Positions 1-4,643 of a DNA stretch of 5,223 bases are shown piece by piece. Each line of letters opens with the position of its first letter. The stretch's first letter is position 1. Made by a program: the position numbers and the translations under genes. The DNA comes from Thioalkalivibrio sp. GTDB taxonomy: Bacteria; Pseudomonadota; Gammaproteobacteria; Ectothiorhodospirales; Ectothiorhodospiraceae. The stretch is from the NCBI GenBank assembly GCA_007119005.1, contig SKQM01000234.1:1-5223 (forward strand), written 5' to 3'. The notes under the pieces are model-generated. The model had not been told where the DNA came from. It searched no databases and was given only the letters and a program-made list of their open reading frames with translations.

Positions 1-298
1 AGGCCTGCAACTCGCGGCGCAGGAAGTTGAGCCCGAAGGTGTGAAAGGTCGACACCCACAGCCCGCGCGACCGGTCCCGATCGAGCCGGGCGCGGATGCG
101 CTCGCGCATTTCGCGCGCGGCCTTGTTGGTAAAGGTGATCGACACGATCGCGCCGGGCTGGACCTGACGTACCTCGATCAGGTGGGCGATCTTCTCGGTG
201 ATCACACGGGTCTTTCCGGAGCCCGCGCCGGCGAGCACGAGAAGGGGGCGGTCGGTCGTGACCACCGCGGTGCGTTGCTGTGGATTCAGTTCAAGCAC
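1..298 (-). CDS. rep: ATP-dependent DNA helicase Rep, N-terminal part (truncated by window edge)
   Basis: This is the first 99 residues of a superfamily 1A (UvrD/Rep) 3'-5' DNA helicase, which moves along single-stranded DNA using ATP and helps replication forks pass bound proteins. In order I see the Q-motif region (LNPQQRTAV, about residues 4-12), Walker A GAGSGKT (24-30), motif Ia TFTNKAA (55-61) and motif Ib STFHT (83-87). The run GLWVSTFHTFGLNFLRREL matches Rep better than UvrD, which has VGTFHGLAHRLLR there. The start is the GTG at 298, reading VLELNPQQ; no other ATG, GTG or TTG precedes it in frame back to about position 360, and this length fits E. coli Rep (MRLNPGQQ). No clear Shine-Dalgarno precedes it. 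It diverges from the entericidin gene. The rest of the gene lies left of the window. Confidence 0.9.
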   Translation of the reverse strand, partial: MLELNPQQRTAVVTTDRPLLVLAGAGSGKTRVITEKIAHLIEVRQVQPGAIVSITFTNKAAREMRERIRARLDRDRSRGLWVSTFHTFGLNFLRRELQA

Positions 299-333
299 GG
301 AGGTCTGCCGGGTGGCTGCTGCGACGGATCGCG

Positions 334-360
334 TTGCGAGGGGCCGGAATCCTCTATGAT
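334..360 (+). promoter_or_regulatory. Putative promoter of the entericidin-ampD cluster
   Basis: TTGCGA at 334-339 and TATGAT at 355-360 resemble -35 and -10 elements, with a short 15-bp spacer. The -10 sits in TCTATGATAAG, which resembles the extended -10 favoured by sigma-S (C before the hexamer, A-rich just after). Transcription would begin near 367, leaving a leader of about 75 bases before the ATG at 442. E. coli ecnB is known to be RpoS-dependent, so a sigma-S type promoter would make sense; this is inferred from sequence only. The short spacer lowers confidence. Confidence 0.35.
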
Positions 361-363
361 AAG

Positions 364-409
364 GGGCAAGGAACGCAACACGTCAGGGAGCTTCTCGGGG
401 TTCTTGCCC
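364..409 (+). other. Inverted repeat in the entericidin leader
   Basis: GGGCAAG (364-370) is the exact reverse complement of CTTGCCC (403-409). Two further A-T pairs form next to the loop if G371 is bulged. The loop is long, over 25 bases. It lies wholly in the predicted 5' leader, ending about 20 bases before the Shine-Dalgarno. It could fold in the mRNA, or be an operator in the rep/ecn divergent region. No known riboswitch or RNA thermometer is recognised. Confidence 0.3.
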
Positions 410-441
410 GTGCACAAAGTCAAACGAACGGAGTGAACGAT

Positions 442-600
442 ATGCGTGCTGGTCTCCCATTCGGAATTCTGCTTGTGGCTCTGCTGGTTGCTGTCCTGCC
501 GGGGCTTGCCGGCTGCGGCACCATCGAGGGGGTGGGCAAGGATATCCAGCGCGGTGGCGAGGCGATCGAACGTGCCGCCGACCGCAACCAGTCCGACTGA
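442..600 (+). CDS. Entericidin EcnA/EcnB family small lipoprotein
   Basis: A 52-residue lipoprotein. Residues 1-24 form a signal peptide: M-R, a hydrophobic core (LPFGILLVALLVAVLPG), then lipobox L22-A23-G24-C25, so Cys25 would be lipidated and become the N-terminus. The mature part (CGTIEGVGKDIQRGGEAI...) carries the family pattern G-x-G-x-D-I-x-x-G-G-x-A-I-x-x-A-A seen in E. coli EcnA and EcnB. In enterics these form a small antidote/toxin lipoprotein pair under stationary-phase control; many other proteobacteria have a single copy of unproven function, so no toxin or antidote role is claimed. The ATG at 442 is chosen because GGAG (430-433) lies 8 bases upstream and the signal peptide begins there; a GTG at 433 would add three residues but lacks this spacing. 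The gene is 23 bases upstream of ampD and is probably cotranscribed with it. Residue +2 after Cys is Gly, which does not signal inner-membrane retention, so outer-membrane sorting is expected. Confidence 0.85.
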   Translation: MRAGLPFGILLVALLVAVLPGLAGCGTIEGVGKDIQRGGEAIERAADRNQSD

Positions 601-623
601 ACCGCAGAGCCTCGGGACGTCCG

Positions 624-1253
624 TTGGTGGCGGGTGCTTCGACTTCGCTGGCGGCGGAGCGTGGGGAGAGAATCGAATCTGAGTCCGGTTTCGCTCCGGG
701 GTCCGGCCTCTGGTGGCCGGAGGCCCGGCGCTGCGTCAGTCCGAACCGCGATGCCCGGCCCGCGGGTGTCCAGCCGGAACTGATCGTCGTCCACTCGATC
801 AGCCTGCCGCCCGGGGAATTTGGCGGGTCTTTCATTGAGCAGCTGTTCTGCAACACGCTGGACCCGGGGGCGCACCCCTATTTCGCCGGGATCGCGGACC
901 TCCGGGTCTCCGCGCACGCGCTGATCGACCGCCGGGGACTCGCAACCCAGTTCGTACCCTTCGACGAACGTGCCTGGCACGCCGGCGTCTCCAGCTGGCA
1001 GGGCCGCGAGCGCTGCAACGACTTCTCGATCGGCATCGAACTCGAGGGTTGCGACGACCGGCCGTTTGCCGCCGTGCAGTACCGGGTGCTGGCGCGGATG
1101 ATCCGCTGGCTGGCGGGGCATTACCCGGCACTGCATCGTAAAGAGGCCCTTGTGGGCCATTCGGACGTCGCTCCCGGACGCAAGACCGACCCGGGTCCCC
1201 ATTTCGACTGGCGTCGCCTGGAGAACTGCCTGAGGGAGGAGCCCCTGTCGTGA
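624..1253 (+). CDS. ampD: 1,6-anhydro-N-acetylmuramyl-L-alanine amidase AmpD
   Basis: A cytoplasmic zinc amidase that cuts the stem peptide from 1,6-anhydro-MurNAc muropeptides during peptidoglycan recycling; in species with ampG/ampR its loss derepresses AmpC beta-lactamase. Alignment to E. coli AmpD (183 aa) is strong: VVHSISLPPGEFGG, DPGAHPYFA, LRVSAHALI, QFVPFDERAWHAGVS, GRERCNDFSIGIELEG and GHSDVAPGRKTDPGP. Zinc ligands are His57, His179 and Asp189; Glu139 and Lys187 match the catalytic Glu116 and Lys162 of Citrobacter AmpD, so the enzyme looks intact. The start is uncertain. The frame has only TTG at 624 and GTG at 627 as usable starts, giving 209 residues, about 23 more than E. coli at the N-terminus. 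No convincing Shine-Dalgarno precedes them, and there is no ATG, GTG or TTG nearer the conserved domain. It follows the entericidin gene by 23 bases and overlaps the next gene by 4. The usual ampE neighbour is absent. Confidence 0.92.
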   Translation: MVAGASTSLAAERGERIESESGFAPGSGLWWPEARRCVSPNRDARPAGVQPELIVVHSISLPPGEFGGSFIEQLFCNTLDPGAHPYFAGIADLRVSAHALIDRRGLATQFVPFDERAWHAGVSSWQGRERCNDFSIGIELEGCDDRPFAAVQYRVLARMIRWLAGHYPALHRKEALVGHSDVAPGRKTDPGPHFDWRRLENCLREEPLS

Positions 1254-1846
1254 TCACCATCGATCTCCTGCGCCACGGCGAGCCCCGTGGCGGTGTGCGC
1301 TTCCGCGGCAACGGCTGCGACGATCCGCTCAGCGAGCAGGGCTGGCGGCAGATGTGGCAGGCGGTCGGGGAGTCCGTGCACTGGCCCTGGGATGCGGTGC
1401 TTACCTCCCCGCTGGTGCGCTGCCGGGATTTTGCCGAGGCGCTGTGTTCGCGCAAGCCGACGCCGCTGCGCGTGGTCGAGGACCTGCGCGAGGTGGGCTT
1501 CGGCGCCTGGGAGGGACTCACCCTCGAAGATGTCCGCACCGGCCGCGCGGAGGAGTACCGGGCGTTCTACGCAGACCCGGTGGCCAACCGTCCGCAGGAT
1601 GCGGAACTTCTCGCGGACTTTCGCCAGCGGGTCGAACGCGCGCTGGTCGCCGAGATCGAGGCGACCGCGACCGAGCGGCTGCTGATCGTGACCCACGGCG
1701 GCGTGATCCGCTCACTGGTGGGGTGGGTGCTGGGAACTCCGGACCGACGGATCTTCGGGCTGGACTGCGAGTACGCGAGCGTGAGCCAGATCCGGCATGA
1801 CCCCGAGCGCGGTTGGCGGGTCGGTTTCACCAATCGTCGGGATTGA
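1250..1846 (+). CDS. Histidine phosphatase family (phosphoglycerate-mutase-like) protein
   Basis: A 198-residue single-domain member of the branch-1 histidine phosphatases (His_Phos_1), which pass a phosphate through a phospho-histidine. The RHG motif is at residues 8-10 (LLRHGEP), so His9 is the nucleophile. TSPLVRC (52-58) carries the family's second arginine (Arg57), Glu81 in LREVGFGAWEG is the likely acid/base residue, and THGG (148-151) supplies the second histidine, His149. The layout resembles alpha-ribazole phosphatase (CobC) and general small-molecule phosphatases; substrate cannot be told from sequence, and no cobalamin gene is nearby. The GTG start at 1250 is supported by a strong Shine-Dalgarno, AGGGAGGAG (1233-1241), and by the GTGA overlap with the ampD stop, implying translational coupling. 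Its stop at 1844-1846 lies one base from the stop of the convergent downstream gene. Confidence 0.85.
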   Translation: MITIDLLRHGEPRGGVRFRGNGCDDPLSEQGWRQMWQAVGESVHWPWDAVLTSPLVRCRDFAEALCSRKPTPLRVVEDLREVGFGAWEGLTLEDVRTGRAEEYRAFYADPVANRPQDAELLADFRQRVERALVAEIEATATERLLIVTHGGVIRSLVGWVLGTPDRRIFGLDCEYASVSQIRHDPERGWRVGFTNRRD

Positions 1847-1847
1847 G

Positions 1848-2183
1848 TCAGCGCGTCCCGGTGTACTGCTGCCGCCCGGCCGGATTGGCGGGTACCGCGT
1901 TCACGGAGAGATGCCCATCGTTGGCGATGATGTCGAAAAGCCGATCGATGTTCGGGTGTTTGCCCGGATGCCTGCGCGCATCGTCCGCGTGTTCCCCGTA
2001 ACGCAGCAGAGCGGAGTTCGCGGCCTTCGGTCCGATGCCTCCGAACGTCAGCGCGGTCTGGTAATAGATCTGCAGCGAAAGACGTTGTCCGTCGCGGTTT
2101 TCGATCACCGCGACGGGTGTGTAGTCTGCGTCGAACAGTTCGAGCCGTTCGATGTGGCTGACGTCCGGGAGATCGCTGGCCAT
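1848..2183 (-). CDS. Conserved hypothetical protein, probably DUF2322 family
   Basis: A 111-residue protein without signal peptide or membrane segment, so probably cytoplasmic. From memory it resembles the DUF2322 family of about 100-residue proteobacterial proteins, especially the ending PGKHPNIDRLFDII followed by a short strand (LSVNAV). The N-terminal half alternates beta-like stretches (IERLELFD, PVAVIEN, LSLQIYYQTAL); then come a glycine-rich turn (FGGIGPKAAN), a helix rich in E/H/D/R (LLRYGEHADDARRH) and the conserved motif. Function is unknown and none is assigned. The ATG at 2183 is preferred over an upstream TTG at 2243 because AGAGGG lies about 7 bases upstream, and because the putative promoter at 2215-2243 would put the transcript start downstream of the TTG. 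It ends one base from the convergent phosphatase gene and diverges from the HisN-like gene. A search against Pfam PF10084 would settle the family. Confidence 0.7.
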   Translation of the reverse strand: MASDLPDVSHIERLELFDADYTPVAVIENRDGQRLSLQIYYQTALTFGGIGPKAANSALLRYGEHADDARRHPGKHPNIDRLFDIIANDGHLSVNAVPANPAGRQQYTGTR

Positions 2184-2214
2184 GGATTCGCCCTCTGCTC
2201 GGATCGATGGCGGG

Positions 2215-2243
2215 ATTATCGGGATATCCCCGGCTGGGGACAA
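2215..2243 (-). promoter_or_regulatory. Putative sigma-70 promoter with a palindrome in the spacer, for the DUF2322-like gene
   Basis: On the minus strand, TTGTCC (2243-2238) and GATAAT (2220-2215) match the -35 and -10 consensus at 4/6 and 5/6 with an ideal 17-base spacer. Transcription would begin near 2208, giving a leader of about 25 bases before the ATG at 2183. The spacer holds the perfect palindrome GGGATATCCC (2221-2230) and an overlapping hairpin-capable TCCCC-GGCT-GGGGA (2227-2240). A palindrome between -35 and -10 is a classic repressor site position, but no regulator is identified. Confidence 0.45.
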
Positions 2244-2343
2244 ATCATCGCGGTGCCGTGGGATCGCGACCGGGCGACCGCGCCGGGTGCGGGGTGGGCG
2301 CCGAGGCAGTAAACTCCCGGCTTTCGCGAATGGAGCCGCAGAG

Positions 2344-3129
2344 ATGACGCAAAGCCCGTTTCTGGCCGCCGCCCATGCCGCCGCCGATGCTGCGGAGGTG
2401 GTGATCCGCCATTACTACGAGGCCGGCGTGGACATCGAGATCAAGGCCGACGCGACCCCGGTGACCCGCGCCGATGTGGAGAGCGAGCAGGCGATCCGGA
2501 GCATCATCCGGGAGCGCTTTCCGGATCATGGATTTTTTGGCGAGGAGACCGGGCAGCAGGACATCGGTGCCGATTACGTCTGGCTGATCGACCCGATCGA
2601 CGGGACCAAGAGTTTCGTGCGTCGTTACCCGTTCTTCTCCACCCAGATTGCGCTGATGCATCGGGGGGAGCTGGTGCTCGGGCTGTCGAACGCGCCACTG
2701 TTCGGTCAGCGGGCCTGGGCCGAGGCGGGGCAGGGGGCGTTCATGGATGGCGAGCGCATCCACGTCGCGACCATCTCCGAGCTGGAAGACGCGACGCTGT
2801 CGACCGGCAACCTGAAATCGATTGCCTGCAGCCCGCGCTGGTCAGACCTCGGCACACTGGTCGCGCGTGTGAACCGTGTGCGCGGTTACGGGGACTTCTA
2901 TCACTACCACCTGCTGGCCAGCGGACGCATCGACCTGGTCGTGGAGTCGGACGTGAACATCCTGGACATTGCCGCGCTGGCGGTGATCGTGCGGGAGGCG
3001 GGCGGTGTGTTCACCGACCTGACCGGAGCGGAACTCGGGCTCGGCACCCGCGACGTGCTGGCGGCCGCCAACCGCAAGCTGCACCAGTCGGCGCGCGCGA
3101 TGCTGCCCTGGGACGACGCCCGTCAGTGA
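2344..3129 (+). CDS. Inositol monophosphatase superfamily protein, HisN-type histinol-phosphate phosphatase-like
   Basis: A 261-residue Mg2+-dependent phosphatase of the IMPase/FIG superfamily, with no signal peptide. Metal-site motifs are complete: GEETG with Glu67 and Glu68, DPIDGTKSF with Asp83 and Asp86, and Asp208 in NILDIAAL; a GG near 220 follows as in the family. The DPIDGTKSF form, the LFGQRAWAEAGQGAFMDGERI stretch and the GDFYHYHLLASGRIDLVVES region resemble bacterial histidinol-phosphatase HisN more than E. coli SuhB (DPLDGTTNF) or CysQ (DPLDGTKEF). If HisN, it would hydrolyse L-histidinol phosphate in histidine synthesis. No his genes are in view, so inositol-phosphate or nucleotide-phosphate substrates remain possible. 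The ATG at 2344 is chosen for GGAG (2332-2335) 8 bases upstream; an in-frame upstream extension to 2152 has no conserved content and runs over the divergent promoter. I see no convincing promoter in 2244-2331. It diverges from the DUF2322-like gene and converges on fis. Confidence 0.85.
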   Translation: MTQSPFLAAAHAAADAAEVVIRHYYEAGVDIEIKADATPVTRADVESEQAIRSIIRERFPDHGFFGEETGQQDIGADYVWLIDPIDGTKSFVRRYPFFSTQIALMHRGELVLGLSNAPLFGQRAWAEAGQGAFMDGERIHVATISELEDATLSTGNLKSIACSPRWSDLGTLVARVNRVRGYGDFYHYHLLASGRIDLVVESDVNILDIAALAVIVREAGGVFTDLTGAELGLGTRDVLAAANRKLHQSARAMLPWDDARQ

Positions 3130-3144
3130 CCCGGCAATCAGATT

Positions 3145-3211
3145 CCGTTTGAGCCTGGCCTCTGGAAGCCCGTTCCAAGTCAACGCCCTCCGACAGGCTC
3201 AGGGCGAACGG
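3145..3211. repeat. Palindromic dispersed repeat with a degenerate inverted partner
   Basis: The right arm (about 3185-3211) contains GACAGGCTCAGGGCGAACGG, the core of a repeat I recall as very common between genes in many proteobacterial and environmental genomes. It is often mistranslated into small proteins containing PFALSLSKG; here the minus strand reads PFALSLSEG. Within it GCCCT (3185-3189) can pair with AGGGC (3201-3205). The left arm is CCGTT-TGAGCCTG (3145-3157), the exact reverse complement of CAGGCTCA-GGGCG-AACGG (3194-3211) except that the five bases opposite GGGCG are missing. The pair therefore forms a 13-bp imperfect inverted repeat around 36 bases. It lies in the convergent gap between the HisN-like gene and fis, where it could end or protect either transcript. 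No transposase or target duplication is seen. Confidence 0.6.
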
Positions 3212-3266
3212 CCCTGACGGTGTCGCCGACGGGTGCGCGGCCATCGAGAATCCAGCAAACGCACGC

Positions 3267-3292
3267 GCCGGCCGAGGCGACGGTCGCCCGGC
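3267..3292 (-). terminator. Weak hairpin just after the fis stop
   Basis: Directly past the fis stop, GCCGG (3267-3271) pairs with CCGGC (3288-3292), enclosing the near-perfect palindrome GGCGAC-G-GTCGCC (3276-3288). The fold would be very GC-rich, but the minus strand downstream has only TTT and no U-run, so it is not a standard intrinsic terminator. It may block exonucleases or help Rho-dependent ending. The call rests only on the inverted repeat and its position. Confidence 0.25.
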
Positions 3293-3586
3293 TCAGGCCA
3301 GCTTGTGGGCGCGCAGTTTCTTGCGCAGGGTCGCCCGGTTGAGTCCCAGCAGCTGCGCCGCACGTGTCTGGTTGCCACTGCAATGATCCAGCACGCAGGC
3401 GAGCAGCGGGCGCTCGACCTCGGACATCACCATCGCATAGATGTCGCCGGCCTCATCCACCCTGAGGGAGCCGAAATACTCGTCCATCGCATTGCGGACA
3501 CACTCCGAAAGCCGACATGCCGGGTCGGGCGCCGTCTCTGGCGAAGGCCACCCGTGTTTCGGGACCGCGTGCGTCGAGGCATTCAT
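3293..3586 (-). CDS. fis: DNA-binding protein Fis
   Basis: A 97-residue nucleoid protein (98 in E. coli) that binds and bends DNA as a dimer and regulates rRNA, tRNA and many growth-phase genes. The C-terminal half aligns closely with E. coli Fis: EVERPLLACVLDHCSGNQTRAAQLLGLNRATLRKKL, including Asn72, Asn83, Arg84, Thr86, Arg88, Lys89 and Lys90, which match the DNA-contacting residues of the helix-turn-helix. The N-terminal 28 residues are variable, as usual. The ATG at 3586 overlaps the dusB stop (ATGA), and AAGGGGGAA about 9 bases upstream is a good Shine-Dalgarno inside the dusB tail, so translation is probably both coupled and independently initiated. dusB-fis is the standard gammaproteobacterial arrangement, usually autoregulated by Fis from a promoter ahead of dusB. 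The purH gene often found next is absent; a convergent phosphatase gene lies there instead. Confidence 0.95.
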   Translation of the reverse strand: MNASTHAVPKHGWPSPETAPDPACRLSECVRNAMDEYFGSLRVDEAGDIYAMVMSEVERPLLACVLDHCSGNQTRAAQLLGLNRATLRKKLRAHKLA

Positions 3587-4623
3587 CCGGCAATTCCCCC
3601 TTGCGTGACATCATCCTGTTGTGTGCCGTGTGCTCCGCCGGGCCGGTCTGCGGACCGGGTCGAGGGCGGAAGGAACAGCGCGGCCAGCGCGTCCAGCTGC
3701 CTCGAGGCATCGGTGAGGGCGAGCAACCGTTTCCGGTCTACTTCGGGCCGGTTGTGCTCAAGATACCAGCCTATGTGCTTGCGCGCGATACGCAGGCCCT
3801 GCTCCGGGCCATACTGACGGTGCACCGCCGCGACATGGGCGTGGATCAACCGGCCCAACGCCGCACCCCGGGGAGGTGGGGCCGCCGGCAGGCCGGCAAG
3901 CGCCGCGCGGATCTGTCCCGGAAGCCAGGGACGGCCATGGGCGCCGCGGCCGATCATCACGCCCGCCGCCCCGGTGCGTGCGATCACCGCGCGGGCCCGT
4001 TCGGGTGAAGTGATGTCGCCATTGGCCAGCACCGGTATCCGCACGGCCGCGACGACCGCGGCGATGGCATCGTAATCCACGCTGCCGCGGTAGCCGCAGG
4101 CCCGGGTGCGCCCATGGACACCGATCATCGCCACGCCGGCGGACTCGGCCAACCGCGCGATGCGGACCGCATTCACGTGGTCGCGGTCGAGGCCGAGGCG
4201 CATCTTCAGTGTCACCGGTACGGACACCGCTGCTTTCAGGGCCACCAGCAGCCGCTCCACCAGTGCCTCGTCTCCCAGCAGCGCCGATCCCGCCGCCCGG
4301 TTGCAGACCTTCTTCGCCGGACAGCCGAGGTTCAGGTCGATGACGTCGGCGCCCCGCGCGACGTTCTCCCGGGCGGCCTGGGCCAACGCATCGGGATCGT
4401 TGCCCAGCAGTTGCACGATCCTCGGGCCTGGTTCATCCCGGTGGTCGAGGCGATGACGACTCTTCGCGGTATGCCAGAGCCGGGTATCCGACGTCACCAT
4501 CTCCGAGACGGCGGCGCTCGCGCCGAGCTTCCGGCACAGCACCCGGAATGGCCGGTCGCTGACACCGGCCATCGGTGCGAGGAAGACCACCGGGTCGGGC
4601 AGTTCGTGGGTTCCGAGGATCAT
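3583..4623 (-). CDS. dusB: tRNA-dihydrouridine synthase B
   Basis: A 346-residue FMN enzyme that reduces uridine to dihydrouridine in the tRNA D-loop (U17 in E. coli) using NADPH. Conserved Dus motifs are present in order: APMAGVSDRPFR (16-27), VSEMV (39-43), DLNLGCPAKKV (96-106) with catalytic Cys101, GSALL (112-116), VTLKMR (137-142) with FMN-contacting Lys140, VHGRTR (169-174), ANGDI (200-204), IGRGAHGRPW (224-233) and the helical end RIARKHIGWYLEH (278-290). The ATG at 4623 gives MILGTHELPDPV, matching E. coli MRIGQYQLRNRL; the frame is open for 120 more codons upstream, but that part overlaps the DUF3426 gene and is not conserved. The C-terminus has about 25 extra Pro/Gly/Gln-rich residues beyond E. 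coli DusB (321 aa), and this tail encodes the fis ribosome site. No good Shine-Dalgarno precedes the ATG; see the mini-ORF at 4620-4643. Confidence 0.95.
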   Translation of the reverse strand: MILGTHELPDPVVFLAPMAGVSDRPFRVLCRKLGASAAVSEMVTSDTRLWHTAKSRHRLDHRDEPGPRIVQLLGNDPDALAQAARENVARGADVIDLNLGCPAKKVCNRAAGSALLGDEALVERLLVALKAAVSVPVTLKMRLGLDRDHVNAVRIARLAESAGVAMIGVHGRTRACGYRGSVDYDAIAAVVAAVRIPVLANGDITSPERARAVIARTGAAGVMIGRGAHGRPWLPGQIRAALAGLPAAPPPRGAALGRLIHAHVAAVHRQYGPEQGLRIARKHIGWYLEHNRPEVDRKRLLALTDASRQLDALAALFLPPSTRSADRPGGAHGTQQDDVTQGGIAG

Positions 4624-4643
4624 GCCGGCGATCGCTGCTGCAT
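4620..4643 (-). other. Seven-codon mini-ORF linking DUF3426 stop to dusB start
   Basis: Between the two genes the minus strand reads TGATG, then CAG CAG CGA TCG CCG, then GCATGA. The DUF3426 stop TGA (4645-4643) shares its A with an ATG (4643-4641) that opens MQQRSPA; its TGA (4622-4620) overlaps the dusB ATG (4623-4621) as ATGA. A ribosome ending DUF3426 could restart on the mini-ORF and then restart at dusB. That dusB lacks a clear Shine-Dalgarno supports this. The geometry is seen directly; its use is inferred, and chance is possible in so short a stretch. Confidence 0.35.

Noticed and set aside
1..298. UvrD (helicase II) instead of Rep
   Set aside because: The STFHTFGLNFLRRE region and short N-terminus agree with Rep, not with UvrD.
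420..1202. Long minus-strand open frame opposite the entericidin gene and ampD
   Set aside because: It is a shadow of ampD in high-GC DNA, with Arg/Pro-rich composition and no recognisable motif.
2266..2280. Direct repeat GCGACCG twice at 8-bp spacing upstream of the HisN-like gene
   Set aside because: Short and GC-rich, readily expected by chance in this composition.
2310..2315. TAAACT as a -10 for the HisN-like gene
   Set aside because: Only a 4/6 match and no -35-like sequence at a suitable distance.
2152..2343. Upstream extension of the HisN-like protein
   Set aside because: It overlaps the DUF2322-like start and its promoter, is low in family similarity, and the ATG at 2344 has a proper Shine-Dalgarno.
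3011..3244. Minus-strand 77-codon frame containing PFALSLSEG
   Set aside because: This peptide is the known spurious translation of the dispersed repeat; the rest is antisense to the HisN-like gene.
3233..4008. Two plus-strand frames across fis and the end of dusB
   Set aside because: They are antisense to strongly conserved fis and dusB, with no motif or ribosome site.
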